A stretch of DNA of 64,000 bases from Lachnospiraceae bacterium. GTDB taxonomy: Bacteria; Bacillota; Clostridia; Lachnospirales; Lachnospiraceae. Below are positions 17,814 through 26,771 of this stretch, in pieces. The notes under the pieces were generated by a model. The model saw only the letters and a program-made list of their open reading frames with translations. It had not been told where the DNA came from and searched no databases. The position numbers and the translations under genes were made by a program. The first letter of the stretch is position 1. Each line of letters opens with the position of its first letter. The stretch is from assembly GCA_022768465.1 (NCBI GenBank), contig JALELZ010000020.1:19051-83050 (forward strand), in the 5' to 3' direction.

Positions 17814-17842
17814 TTGACAAAAACACTTTAGCGTGCTACCAT
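17814..17842 (+). promoter_or_regulatory. Promoter of the amino-acid ABC transporter
   Basis: TTGACA at 17814-17819, a 17-bp spacer and TACCAT at 17837-17842, a good sigma-A match. The 94-base leader to the ATG is AT-rich with no obvious riboswitch. The rest of 17704-17813 shows nothing recognisable. Confidence 0.75.
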
Positions 17843-17935
17843 ACTATCACAACAAGCAAATAACAAATGTCAGTAAATATTCAATGTAAAAACTTTTACA
17901 GACATTAGAATTAATTGAAAATAAGGGAGAGTGTT

Positions 17936-18805
17936 ATGAAAAAGAGAATTATTGCAATAGCAATGGGCATGACTGTTGCAGCAGCTATGATGACAGGCTG
18001 TTCATCATCTTCATCAAATGAAACAACAGCTGCAGAGACTGAGGCAGCAAGCACAGAAGCAACTGAAGAGTCTTCATCAGAGGAAACAGAGGCTGCAGAG
18101 GCGGCAAATACTGAGGAAACATTTATTGTTGGCTTTGATCAGGATTTCCCACCTATGGGATTCTTAGGAGATGACGGCGAGTACACAGGCTTCGACCTTG
18201 ACCTTGCTAAGGAAGTTGCTTCCAGACTCGGACTTGAATTTGTTCCACAGCCTATCGCATGGGATGCAAAGGACATGGAGCTTGAGAGCGGAAGCATTGA
18301 CTGTATCTGGAACGGCTTTACTATTGAAGGACGTGAGGATGCATACACATGGTCAGATCCTTACATGGACAACAGTCAGGTATTCGTAGTTAAGAACGGT
18401 TCAGGAATTGAATCAGCAGCTGACCTTGCCGGAAAGGTTGTCGAGGTTCAGATCGATTCATCGGGCCAGAAGGCACTTGAGGCAGAGCCTGAGCTTACAG
18501 ATACATTTGCACAGCTTGTTACAACACCTGATTACAATACAGCATTCATGGATCTTGAACAGGGCTCAGTAGATGCAATCTGCATGGACGTTATCGTTGC
18601 CGGTTACCAGATCGCACAGAGAAATGCTGATATGATCATTCTTGATGAGCCTGTTTCATCAGAGACCTACGGCATCGGATTCAAGAAGGGCAACACTGAG
18701 CTTAGAGATAAGGTCAATGATACTCTTAAGGAAATGGCAGCTGACGGAACACTTGCTGAAATCTCAGAAAAGTGGTTCACAAAGAATGTTACTACTATCA
18801 AATAA
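17936..18805 (+). CDS. Amino-acid ABC transporter substrate-binding lipoprotein
   Basis: 289 residues from the ATG at 17936, chosen because GGGAGA lies just before it (an upstream in-frame TTG at 17915 has no such site). A lipoprotein signal ends MMTGC, so the protein is lipid-anchored outside the membrane. A Ser/Thr/Glu/Ala-rich linker follows (about 20-60). The family 3 solute-binding fold then shows FIVGFDQDFPPMGFLGDDGEYTG near its start and the WDAKDMELESGSIDCIWNG motif. It delivers a polar amino acid to the permease and ATPase encoded downstream. The substrate cannot be read from sequence; cystine, glutamine or arginine are all possible. Confidence 0.93.
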   Translation: MKKRIIAIAMGMTVAAAMMTGCSSSSSNETTAAETEAASTEATEESSSEETEAAEAANTEETFIVGFDQDFPPMGFLGDDGEYTGFDLDLAKEVASRLGLEFVPQPIAWDAKDMELESGSIDCIWNGFTIEGREDAYTWSDPYMDNSQVFVVKNGSGIESAADLAGKVVEVQIDSSGQKALEAEPELTDTFAQLVTTPDYNTAFMDLEQGSVDAICMDVIVAGYQIAQRNADMIILDEPVSSETYGIGFKKGNTELRDKVNDTLKEMAADGTLAEISEKWFTKNVTTIK

Positions 18806-19002
18806 TAGTAAATCAGGTTTCATAAAGAAATACAAAATACATTCACGGCAGTTTGGACATATAGTATATTTTGTACTATAATAAAATAAATGCTTCTAAA
18901 TATTGTGGTATACCGCAATAAAGCGAAATACAAAAGAGATTTAGGCTTTCACGAGACATTTATTTGTAAATACCATTTACAGGTTTAAACTGGCATCATC
19001 CG

Positions 19003-19024
19003 GCCCGGTTGAAAAATACCGGGC
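19003..19024 (+). terminator. Leaky terminator between binding protein and permease
   Basis: GCCCGGT (19003-19009) and ACCGGGC (19018-19024) form a 7-bp GC-rich stem with an 8-base loop, followed by TTTATTAT. It lies in the 243-base gap before the permease. Such hairpins commonly lower expression of membrane parts relative to the binding protein. The rest of the gap shows nothing else I can name. Confidence 0.65.
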
Positions 19025-19048
19025 TTTATTATGTAAAGGGATCAGACT

Positions 19049-19702
19049 ATGGCTTTCGGCGACATTTTGATGCAGCTTGCTGCAGGCTTCACCGTAACAC
19101 TTAAAATTTTCTTCATAACTGTAGTGCTTTCATTGCCGCTCGGACTTCTGGTGGCACTTGGACGCATGAGTAAGAACCGCATACTAAGCGGCATCGTCAG
19201 CATTTACATATCTATTATGCGAGGTACACCGCTCATGCTTCAGCTGATATGTGTTTATTTCGGACCATATTATCTGTTCAGAGTAAGTCTCGGAACGAGC
19301 TACAGAATGTTAGCGATCTATATTGCATTCGCAGTCAACTATGCGGCATATTTCGGAGAGATATTCAGATCCGGCATACAGTCGATGCCAAAGGGACAGT
19401 ATGAGGCAGCTCACATATTAGGCTACAGCCGTTCGCAGACATTTATGCGCATTATCCTCCCGCAGGTGGTTAAGCGTATACTTCCGTCTGTGTCAAATGA
19501 GGTCATTACACTCGTAAAGGATACTTCATTTGCATTTACACTTTCAGTTATGGAAATGTTTACGATGGCCAAGGCGCTCGCAGCATCACAGACATCCATG
19601 ATGCCGCTGTTTGTTGCAGGCGTATTCTACTATATATTTAACTTTATCGTTGCAAAGGCATTCGATATTTTCGAAGCAAAGCTTAATTACTACAGATTCT
19701 GA
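19049..19702 (+). CDS. Amino-acid ABC transporter permease (HisM/GlnP type)
   Basis: 217 residues, five or so membrane helices, normal length. It starts MAFGDILMQLAAGFTVTLKI as in HisM-family permeases, has RGTPLMLQL in the first cytoplasmic region, and carries the EAA coupling loop EAAHILGYSRSQTFMRIILPQ at about residues 130-150, which contacts the ATPase. It forms the membrane channel for the amino acid delivered by the lipoprotein upstream. AAAGGG serves as ribosome site. The ATPase starts 15 bases after its stop. Confidence 0.95.
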   Translation: MAFGDILMQLAAGFTVTLKIFFITVVLSLPLGLLVALGRMSKNRILSGIVSIYISIMRGTPLMLQLICVYFGPYYLFRVSLGTSYRMLAIYIAFAVNYAAYFGEIFRSGIQSMPKGQYEAAHILGYSRSQTFMRIILPQVVKRILPSVSNEVITLVKDTSFAFTLSVMEMFTMAKALAASQTSMMPLFVAGVFYYIFNFIVAKAFDIFEAKLNYYRF

Positions 19703-19717
19703 CGGATGCGGTGATAT

Positions 19718-20410
19718 ATGAAGGTACTTGAAATAAAAAATTTAGCTAAATCCTTTGAGAGTATGGAGGTACTTAACGATATTTCTTTAAGTGTTGAAGA
19801 CGGAGAGATAATTTCTGTTATCGGACCTTCAGGAAGCGGAAAGACTACACTGTTAAGATGTGCATGCGGACTTGAGACACCTGACAGCGGAGAAATTAAT
19901 TTTGACGGAACATTTGGCATGGTGTTCCAGCAGTTCAATCTGTTCCCGCATTGGTCAGTGCTTAAAAACATCATGGACGCGCCGATACACGTGCAGAAGC
20001 GTGACAGCAAAGAGGTTGAAAAGCAGGCGAGAGAGCTGCTCAATAAAATGGGGCTTTCTGACAGAGCTGATGCTTATCCATATCAGCTTTCAGGCGGACA
20101 GCAGCAGAGAGTCGCTATCGCAAGAGCGCTTTGTCTGAATCCTAAGATACTGTTTTTCGATGAGCCTACATCAGCGCTTGATCCTGAGCTTACTCAGGAG
20201 GTGCTCAAGGTTATAAAGTCACTTAAGGACCTCAACATTGCCATGGTTATAGTTACACATGAAATGGCATTTGCAAGAGATGTATCCGACAGGATCATTT
20301 TCATGGCCGGAGGCGTTATCGTGGATGAGGGAACACCTGATAAGGTCATGAATTCTGACAATGAGAGGACAAAGGCATTCCTCGGCAAGCTGGCAGGAGA
20401 AAATATATGA
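19718..20410 (+). CDS. Amino-acid ABC transporter ATP-binding protein (GlnQ type)
   Basis: 230 residues with Walker A GPSGSGKTT (about residue 34), Q-loop VFQQFNLFPHW, signature LSGGQQQR, Walker B ILFFDEPTSALD and the switch histidine in VTHEM. It powers uptake through the permease upstream. Between the Walker A helix and the Q-loop the usual longer segment is cut to EINFDGTFGM, about ten residues shorter than typical GlnQ. The deletion is in a loop and all catalytic motifs are intact. Its stop overlaps the next start by 4 bases. Confidence 0.95.
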   Translation: MKVLEIKNLAKSFESMEVLNDISLSVEDGEIISVIGPSGSGKTTLLRCACGLETPDSGEINFDGTFGMVFQQFNLFPHWSVLKNIMDAPIHVQKRDSKEVEKQARELLNKMGLSDRADAYPYQLSGGQQQRVAIARALCLNPKILFFDEPTSALDPELTQEVLKVIKSLKDLNIAMVIVTHEMAFARDVSDRIIFMAGGVIVDEGTPDKVMNSDNERTKAFLGKLAGENI

Positions 20411-21072
20411 GAATTTATCTGATGCGTCACTCAGAGACCGACTGGAACAGAGCCGGACGAGTGCAGGGACATACCGATATACATCTTAATTACAATGGCA
20501 TGAAGATAGCGGCATTGGCAGGAGACGGAATGGCAGACATACCGATCGATCTGTGCTATACAAGTCCGCTTGTAAGAGCCCAGGAAACAGCCGGCCTCAT
20601 ACTTTCAAGGAATAAGCATTATATCGAAAAAGGTGCAATCACCAAGCTGGATGATCGACTTATGGAGCTTAACTTCGGAGTCTGGGAAGGAAAATTAAGC
20701 AACCCTGCGTTGGGAGAAATAGACAGAACGCAGTACCATCAGTTCTTTAGGGAAGGAAAGCCTGAGTTCATACCTGAGGGTGCGGAAATCATAGATGATG
20801 TAATAAAAAGAACATCATCCTTCCTTGATGACATCAGCAGCAGACCGGATTATCAGGACAAAAACATCCTCGTAATGAGCCATGGCTGCGCGATAAGATG
20901 CATGCTGAGAAGATTCTCAGACGATCCTGCATACTTCGATAAGCCTAAGGTACTCTATAACTGCGAAGCAGAAATAATAGAAAAAAACGACAAGGGAGAA
21001 CTCTACTTAAGCCAGAAAGACGTCCTCTATTACGACGAAAGCCTGGCGGAGGATCTTTATAAAATGACGTAA
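20407..21072 (+). CDS. Histidine phosphatase family protein
   Basis: 221 residues with the phosphoglycerate-mutase-like catalytic start LMRHSETDWNRAGRVQGHTDIHLN (His nucleophile at about residue 8; the motif is RHS rather than RHG), the YTSPLVRAQETA segment and a second histidine in MSHGCAIR. Members remove phosphate from sugars, nucleotides or cofactor precursors; the substrate is not predictable. It overlaps the ABC ATPase by 4 bases, so it belongs to the transporter operon by layout, though no functional link is obvious. Confidence 0.88.
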   Translation: MRIYLMRHSETDWNRAGRVQGHTDIHLNYNGMKIAALAGDGMADIPIDLCYTSPLVRAQETAGLILSRNKHYIEKGAITKLDDRLMELNFGVWEGKLSNPALGEIDRTQYHQFFREGKPEFIPEGAEIIDDVIKRTSSFLDDISSRPDYQDKNILVMSHGCAIRCMLRRFSDDPAYFDKPKVLYNCEAEIIEKNDKGELYLSQKDVLYYDESLAEDLYKMT

Positions 21073-21081
21073 TAAATAGGG

Positions 21082-21135
21082 AAATACATTTGGAAGCAAA
21101 AATAAATACATTTATTTTTGTTGACAAATGTATTT
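21082..21135. repeat. Structured repeat element, hairpin 1 (copy A)
   Basis: A nested perfect hairpin. Outer arms are AAATACATTTG (21082-21092) and CAAATGTATTT (21125-21135). Inner arms are CAAAAATAAAT (21097-21107) and ATTTATTTTTG (21110-21120). It corresponds in position and shape to 30976-31018, with unrelated stem bases. Confidence 0.75.
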
Positions 21136-21141
21136 AACTAT

Positions 21142-21226
21142 AAACGAACATGAGCAAGAAGGACGAAGTCCGAATTGCGAATGTTTGTTTAGGCAGATTC
21201 GAACGTTCGAAGAACGGAGAAACTGC
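21142..21226. repeat. Structured repeat element, hairpins 2 and 3 (copy A)
   Basis: Hairpin 2: outer arms AAACGAACAT (21142-21151) and ATGTTTGTTT (21181-21190), inner arms GGAC (21161-21164) and GTCC (21168-21171). Hairpin 3: outer arms GCAGATT (21193-21199) and AAACTGC (21220-21226), inner arms GTTC (21205-21208) and GAAC (21212-21215) closing GAA. Loop sequences match the copy at 31028-31113, while the stems differ with pairing retained. Confidence 0.75.
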
Positions 21227-21253
21227 ATTTATTACATTAATATGTATGAACTA

Positions 21254-21367
21254 GCAGTTTCTAAAGCTCGCAGAGCGAAGAAACTGCATTTATTACACAT
21301 AAAAGCTAAATTTGTTTGCGAAAGTATTTGGCTGTAAACGAACATGAGCAAGAAGGACGGATTGCGA
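21254..21367. repeat. Partial second copy of the structured repeat, abutting exoA
   Basis: A hairpin-3-like unit, GCAGTTTC (21254-21261) with GAAACTGC (21280-21287) and inner GCTC/GAGC, is followed by a weak hairpin (AGCTAAAT with ATTTGGCT). A perfect 24-bp direct repeat of hairpin 2 comes next (21336-21359 equals 21142-21165). It then lacks eight bases of the inner stem and runs into the exonuclease start codon. Confidence 0.7.
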
Positions 21368-22123
21368 ATGAAAAAATACATCTCATGGAATGTAAACGGA
21401 CTCAGAGCCGTCATGACAAAAGGCTTCATGGACTTTTTCAATGATGTCGATGCAGACGCCTTTTGCGTTCAGGAAACCAAACTGCAGGAAGGGCAGATCG
21501 AGCTTGATATGCCCGGATATAAGCAGTATTGGGACTACGCAGAGAAAAAAGGATATTCAGGTACGGCTGTTTTCACGAAACATGAACCATTAGCTGTTAC
21601 CATCGGGCTTCCTGATGAAGAGCATGACCATGAGGGACGCTCAGTTTGTCTTGAGTATGAGGATCACTATCTTATTACTGCATATGTTCCTAACTCACAG
21701 AATGAGCTTCAGCGACTTGACTACCGTATGCAGTGGGAAGATGCATTCAGAGAATACTTATTAAAGCTCAGTGCGAAAAAACCTGTTGTGTACTGCGGCG
21801 ATCTTAATGTCGCTCATGAGCCTATAGATTTAAAAAATGACAAGACAAATCATAAAAACGCCGGTTTTACTGATGAGGAAAGAGCAAAATTCTCACAACT
21901 TTTGGCAAGCGGATTTACAGATACGTACAGATATTTACATCCGGACAGTGAGGAATACAGCTGGTGGTCATACAGAATGAATGCCAGAGCCAGAAATACA
22001 GGTTGGCGTATTGATTATTTTGTAATATCAGACAGTATAAAAGATAAATTAAAGGAAGCTGTTATTTATACGGACGTAATGGGTTCGGATCATGCTCCTG
22101 TCGGAATCGTGATCGATCTTTAA
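21368..22123 (+). CDS. xth: Exodeoxyribonuclease III (ExoA/Xth)
   Basis: From the ATG at 21368 it encodes 251 residues, normal for ExoA, starting MKKYISWNVNGLRA. Catalytic motifs of the EEP fold are present: FCVQETKLQ (metal Glu), YCGDLNVAH (Asp/Asn), NTGWRIDYF and GSDHAPVGI (catalytic Asp-His). It cuts DNA at abasic sites and has 3'-exonuclease activity in base excision repair. An in-frame ATG at 21344 would add eight residues translated from the upstream repeat element; it has no ribosome site, whereas AAGGA precedes 21368. Both the ribosome site and the start codon lie inside the repeat. Confidence 0.95.
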   Translation: MKKYISWNVNGLRAVMTKGFMDFFNDVDADAFCVQETKLQEGQIELDMPGYKQYWDYAEKKGYSGTAVFTKHEPLAVTIGLPDEEHDHEGRSVCLEYEDHYLITAYVPNSQNELQRLDYRMQWEDAFREYLLKLSAKKPVVYCGDLNVAHEPIDLKNDKTNHKNAGFTDEERAKFSQLLASGFTDTYRYLHPDSEEYSWWSYRMNARARNTGWRIDYFVISDSIKDKLKEAVIYTDVMGSDHAPVGIVIDL

Positions 22124-22138
22124 TATAAGCATTATCAT

Positions 22139-24679
22139 ATGGGAATCAGGACAAGAAACAGAAATAATAGAGATATCTTTGAGGAATTTACTGTAGATAA
22201 AAATGCAGGCAATACTCAGTCGGATATTCGTAACAGAGCAGGGAAAAGCGCCAGAAAGCCTAAGAAAGAGGAAACTGACGCTTCTCTTAGCGTACAGGCG
22301 CCTGTTAGAACTGTAGAGATAATGCCGAGAAAGCCAAGGAAAAAGCACTATTCAGAGCTTCCTCCAAAGCTTGATGATTCTAATGATGACAGCGTTGTAA
22401 TCAGAACAATAAGAGAAGATATCGAAAATGAAGAACGCGAAGCGGCTTCGGATATAATGCAGTTCAGAGCAAGAAAGGAGTCAAAAAGACTCAGCCTTAA
22501 TGAACGTAATGAAAGAAGACTTCGCGCAGAGGCCGCTGCAAGACGAGCTGAAGAAGAAAAGCGTCAGGAGGCGGAGGCACGACGCAGGGAAGCTGAAGAA
22601 AGGCGTAGACTTAAAGAGCAGGAAATACTAAAAAAGCAGGCAGCAAGGGAGAAGCTTCTTGAGGAAAAACGCTTAAAGGAAAAATTAAAGCGTGAAGAAG
22701 AGCTGACTGCCAGACTTAAAGAGCTCAGAGAAGAAAAAGACAGAGAATTAGAAGAACTTGAACGTATCAGGCAGGAAAAGGAACAGCTTATAGCCGAGCA
22801 GCAAAGAGCCCTGGCTGAATTAAAAGCTGACACAGAAAAACTGCTTAAAGAAAAAATTAAGGCAGAGAAAAAAGCTGATACTGATAATGAATCAGCCACT
22901 AATTCAGAGACTGCCTCTGATTCAGACGTGAATCCTGGGTTAAACTCCGATTCAAACTCCGAGTCAATCTCAGATTCAAATTCTGCACCTGAAGATACAG
23001 ATAATAACTTAGAGGAAAATTCAGATCATACTTCATTTGATGATTCAGCTTCATACGATACCTTAGAGGACTCTTCAGAAGAAACTCCGGAAGAATCTCC
23101 AGAAGAAACTCCGGGAGAATTTCCAGAAGAATCTTCTAAAGACGATTCAGAGACTGCTGAAAGCAATGAAAATGATGTTGAGGCAGATTGGTCACAGCCA
23201 CCAACTGAATCAATTGAACCTTCAGGGGAAGAAAAGGATAAAGCCCCGTTTTATAAGAAGAAAGCATTTATGGCAGCGGCAGCGGTGACGGTGGTTGCTG
23301 CAGGAGCTTACGGTGGTGGGATTTATTATTATTCTCAGAGATTTTTGCCTAATACCTATGCGGAAGGTGTAGCTATCGGCGGACTCACAGCAGAGGAAGC
23401 AGATGAGAATCTTGCCAGGTCAAGCATTGCTGAATCAATTACACTGGTTGGACGCGACAGTACTGAACTGTTGGATCTTTCCGAAGCAAATGCCGGCATA
23501 ACTGAAGCATCGCTTAAAGATGCTATAAATGCTCAAAATCATGCTGCATGGCTTCCGGCATATCTTTCAAAGGATAAAGAACAGGTCAATTTCTCGGTAT
23601 TATGTGACGAGGAAGCTCTCATTAAGGCAATAGATAAGCTTTCTATGCTTGATCCTGCCAATATCACTTATCCCGAAGATGCACACGCAGGCACTGATCC
23701 TGTGACAGGCGAGTATGTAATAATCCCTGAAACAGAGGGTAATGAAATTGACCGTGCGAAGCTGGAAGAGGTCGTAAAGAAAGCCCTTTCAGACGGAATG
23801 CTCAGTGTTGATCTTGATCAGAACGGCGTTTATATAGAGCCTGCGGTCAGGGCTGATGATGCTTATCTTACCGATAATATCGGCACAATGCAGAAGTTGA
23901 ACAAGGCAGGAGCTGTATTAAATCTTGGTGGAAACATGACCGAAGCTTTTGACGGAGAGAAGCTTTTTGGCTTCCTGGGTGCTGACGGACGTCCTGATTA
24001 CGATAAGCTTAGAGCACTTATTGCCGATTATGCTGAGAAATTTAATACTGTAAATGCTGACGGCATTAGAACAGTAATTACTCATAAGGGCGAGGAAAAG
24101 CAGATAAAGACAGGCTACGGCTGGATGCTTGATGAAGAAGCAAGCTTTAATGTTATCTTTGACCTTATAACGAGGGCGGCGGAAGCAACCTTATCTGAGG
24201 GAGCGGAAACGGCAGATATCGATACTGCACAGTTTAATGTTGATCTCGTATGGAAGCAATCAGCTGCTGTACACGGGGATACCGATTACGGCAATACCTA
24301 TGTCGAGGTAGATATGGGCGAGCAGAATGTTTATATATTCTCAGAAGGACAATGTGTGTTTGAAACACCTTGTGTCACAGGCCGAATGACTCGAGACAGA
24401 GCTACTCCTGAGGGAATGTATGCCATAAGATTCAAACAGACAAACCGAGTTCTTACCGGCTATAATAAGGACGGCTCCGTAAGCTACAGAAGCCCTGTAA
24501 AATACTGGATGCCGTTTAACAGAGGAATCGGTCTTCATGATGCATCCTGGCGAAGGACCTTCGGAGGCGAGATCTATAAAAACTCAGGCTCTCACGGCTG
24601 TATAAATCTTCCGAGAGATGCAGCGGCACAAATATATGAGCTCGTCTATAAAGGAATGCCTGTAATATGTTATTACTAA
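22139..24679 (+). CDS. L,D-transpeptidase with long charged cytoplasmic region
   Basis: 846 residues. Residues 1-100 are basic and disordered; 100-250 form a very charged coiled coil (Arg/Glu/Lys/Ala). Residues 255-370 are acidic Ser/Asp/Glu/Asn, with short repeats of the type EETPEESPEETP. One membrane helix spans about 378-402. Outside follow a PG_binding_4-like region (about 405-690) and a YkuD catalytic domain (from about 720), with IGLHDASW and SHGCINLP (about 817-824; Cys nucleophile). YkuD enzymes make 3-3 peptidoglycan cross-links. The intracellular half is far longer than in most relatives. No clear ribosome site precedes the ATG. It starts 15 bases after exoA. Confidence 0.9.
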   Translation: MGIRTRNRNNRDIFEEFTVDKNAGNTQSDIRNRAGKSARKPKKEETDASLSVQAPVRTVEIMPRKPRKKHYSELPPKLDDSNDDSVVIRTIREDIENEEREAASDIMQFRARKESKRLSLNERNERRLRAEAAARRAEEEKRQEAEARRREAEERRRLKEQEILKKQAAREKLLEEKRLKEKLKREEELTARLKELREEKDRELEELERIRQEKEQLIAEQQRALAELKADTEKLLKEKIKAEKKADTDNESATNSETASDSDVNPGLNSDSNSESISDSNSAPEDTDNNLEENSDHTSFDDSASYDTLEDSSEETPEESPEETPGEFPEESSKDDSETAESNENDVEADWSQPPTESIEPSGEEKDKAPFYKKKAFMAAAAVTVVAAGAYGGGIYYYSQRFLPNTYAEGVAIGGLTAEEADENLARSSIAESITLVGRDSTELLDLSEANAGITEASLKDAINAQNHAAWLPAYLSKDKEQVNFSVLCDEEALIKAIDKLSMLDPANITYPEDAHAGTDPVTGEYVIIPETEGNEIDRAKLEEVVKKALSDGMLSVDLDQNGVYIEPAVRADDAYLTDNIGTMQKLNKAGAVLNLGGNMTEAFDGEKLFGFLGADGRPDYDKLRALIADYAEKFNTVNADGIRTVITHKGEEKQIKTGYGWMLDEEASFNVIFDLITRAAEATLSEGAETADIDTAQFNVDLVWKQSAAVHGDTDYGNTYVEVDMGEQNVYIFSEGQCVFETPCVTGRMTRDRATPEGMYAIRFKQTNRVLTGYNKDGSVSYRSPVKYWMPFNRGIGLHDASWRRTFGGEIYKNSGSHGCINLPRDAAAQIYELVYKGMPVICYY

Positions 24680-24766
24680 GCTTTTGCTGAGTTTAAGCAT
24701 AATTCGAGCCGGAACATTTTACGGTAATCTAATTTAAAAGTATATTTTGTGTGTGATGATACAAGA

Positions 24767-24807
24767 AAAGAAGCTGCTTTAAGCAATTTTGCCTATGCAG
24801 CTTCTTT
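24767..24807. terminator. Bidirectional terminator between transpeptidase and rho
   Basis: AAAGAAGCTGC (24767-24777) pairs with GCAGCTTCTTT (24797-24807), an 11-bp stem flanked by A and T tracts, placed between two convergent genes. Confidence 0.88.
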
Positions 24808-24810
24808 TTG

Positions 24811-26574
24811 TTAAAATCTCAATTTTTCTGCCATTCTTACAAATTCAGCATTGTCCTTTGTCCTTGAGAACAGGTCAAGCACCTTTTCCGCAGATTCCTC
24901 GGGCTTCAGCTGACCGAAGGCATTTCTCAGCTTGCTGACAGCTGCCGTTTCCTCAGGATTAAGCAGAAGATCATCTCGTCTGGTTCCGCTCTTAAGAATA
25001 TCTATGGCAGGGAAAATACGCTTTTCAGAAAGCTTTCTGTCAAGGACAAGCTCCATATTGCCTGTACCCTTAAATTCCTCATAAATTACATCATCCATAC
25101 GGCTGCCGGTATCTACAAGAGCGGTGGCAAGTATTGTGAGTGATCCGCCCTCACGCATATTTCTTGCTGCACCGAAGAAACGCTTCGGCATGTGCAGTGC
25201 AGCAGGATCGAGTCCGCCTGAAAGGGTACGTCCGGAAGGCGGAACTACAAGGTTATAGGCTCTCGCAAGTCTTGTGATAGAATCAAGAAGGATCGTTACA
25301 TCCTTACCGTATTCAACAAGTCTCTTTGCGCGTTCAATAACCATTTCCGAAACACGCTTATGTCTGTCAGGAAGCTCGTCAAAGGTAGAGTAAATAACCT
25401 CAACATTATTGCCTACGACCTCTTCCTTTATATCGGTAACCTCCTCAGGTCTCTCGTCAATAAGGAGAATGATAAGATGCATGTTCTCATCGCGGATTAT
25501 TGACTTTGCAACCTGCTTTAAGAGCGTAGTCTTTCCGGCCTTAGGCGGTGACACGATCATACCTCTCTGTCCCTTTCCGATAGGGGCAAGCAGATCCATA
25601 ACTCTGAGCGGAAGAGGACTGCCGCTTCCCTGTTCAAGTTTTATCTTTTCATTGGGGAATATAGGAGTGAGCTTGTCAAAGTTCGGTCTGCGCTCTGCTT
25701 CATAAGCCGGATATCCGTTCACACTGGTAATGTATAAGAGCGCTGCAAATTTTTCTGTAGGAGACTTTACTCTGCGGTTTCCTCTGATAATGTCTCCGGT
25801 CTTAAGATTAAAACGTCTGATCTGGCTTGGTGCAACATATACATCATTCTCACCAGGAAGAAAGTTAGCGCATCTGATAAAGCCAAAGCCCTCAGGCATT
25901 ACCTCAAGAATACCGTTTGCTTCAAATCCTGAATCAAGCATACTCATATCAGCAGCAGGCATACTTGCAGCTGCAACTGAAAGAGGCTTGGTATTTCTTG
26001 CTTCATACTGAGTCTGCTGCTGTACAGAGCTGTCAGTATAATTTGAAGCTGAGTTGTCATTTACAGCTTCATCGGAATATGGTCTTTCCTGCTGATAGGC
26101 TCTTTCATTTCGCACTGCGGCAGAAGAGTGAATCTGTGCATTTTCTGAATTATAGCTGTAATTCCTTCGCTCAGTGTTATCAGCATAATTGGCCTGTTCC
26201 GGAGCATGAATCTGACGCTGACGCTGAACTTGGCTTTGATCAGCTGAATTGATTTGTCCTGAAGGAACTCCTTCTGAAGCTATCTGAGCTCCCAAAGCGC
26301 CTGAAGGTGCAGAAGAAACAACCGTTTTTCTGGTATATTTTCTTTTAGGTCTGTCGGAATTATTATCCTGCATCTTTTTTGCAGTCTTTGTCTGCTCAAA
26401 AGGTATTGCAGCACGGCTTAAAACCTCCTGAGGCTTATTTTCAGGCTTCTTTTCGGCGGCTTCAGCTAAAATATCGATAATTTCAGCCTTACGCATACCG
26501 GTAACTTTGATATTTTGTGCCTTGGCAAATTCCTTAAGCTGTGCAAGCGACAGAGTTTCCAATTTCTTTCTCAT
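24811..26574 (-). CDS. rho: Transcription termination factor Rho
   Basis: 587 residues, against about 420-430 for E. coli Rho. Residues 1-45 are the Rho_N helical domain ([17 protein letters not shown]). Residues about 65-205 are a disordered insert rich in Gln, Asn, Ser and Tyr. The cold-shock-like RNA-binding domain starts near 217 ([15 protein letters not shown]). The ATPase core has Walker A PPKAGKTT (about 341), Walker [13 protein letters not shown], and the Q/R-loop region. Rho is the hexameric helicase that releases RNA polymerase at unstructured transcripts. The reading frame begins ATGAGAAAGAAATTGG with an upstream AGGTAT-type site. The insert resembles the Gln/Asn-rich domains reported for some clostridial Rho proteins. 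Confidence 0.96.
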   Translation of the reverse strand: MRKKLETLSLAQLKEFAKAQNIKVTGMRKAEIIDILAEAAEKKPENKPQEVLSRAAIPFEQTKTAKKMQDNNSDRPKRKYTRKTVVSSAPSGALGAQIASEGVPSGQINSADQSQVQRQRQIHAPEQANYADNTERRNYSYNSENAQIHSSAAVRNERAYQQERPYSDEAVNDNSASNYTDSSVQQQTQYEARNTKPLSVAAASMPAADMSMLDSGFEANGILEVMPEGFGFIRCANFLPGENDVYVAPSQIRRFNLKTGDIIRGNRRVKSPTEKFAALLYITSVNGYPAYEAERRPNFDKLTPIFPNEKIKLEQGSGSPLPLRVMDLLAPIGKGQRGMIVSPPKAGKTTLLKQVAKSIIRDENMHLIILLIDERPEEVTDIKEEVVGNNVEVIYSTFDELPDRHKRVSEMVIERAKRLVEYGKDVTILLDSITRLARAYNLVVPPSGRTLSGGLDPAALHMPKRFFGAARNMREGGSLTILATALVDTGSRMDDVIYEEFKGTGNMELVLDRKLSEKRIFPAIDILKSGTRRDDLLLNPEETAAVSKLRNAFGQLKPEESAEKVLDLFSRTKDNAEFVRMAEKLRF

Positions 26575-26719
26575 TTATATACCTCAATAATTCAGGAAAT
26601 TTACGATTATCAAAATAGATCTCTTTGTATTTTAGATATCTCAGAATTGTCGATTAAGTAAACTAAGTTTAAACCCAATCATAAATATTGTCAATTATCT
26701 TAATTTGTGACAGCCTTTA

Positions 26720-26748
26720 TTGCCACGCTAAAATCTTTTTGTTACAAT
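26720..26748 (+). promoter_or_regulatory. Promoter of the secreted unknown gene
   Basis: TTGCCA at 26720-26725, a 17-bp spacer and TACAAT at 26743-26748. AGGAGG follows just before the ATG at 26772. The rho promoter must lie in the same 197-base divergent gap, but I cannot place it confidently. Confidence 0.7.
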
Positions 26749-26771
26749 AGCTTTGTTTTTCAGGAGGAATC

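Noticed and set aside
21344..21367. Upstream ATG start for exoA.
   Set aside because: It would translate repeat sequence, lacks a ribosome site, and places residues before the conserved MKKYISWNVNG start.
22564..22899. Minus-strand open frame opposite the transpeptidase coiled coil.
   Set aside because: A Ser/Phe/Leu-rich product mirroring Glu/Arg/Lys codons; a shadow.
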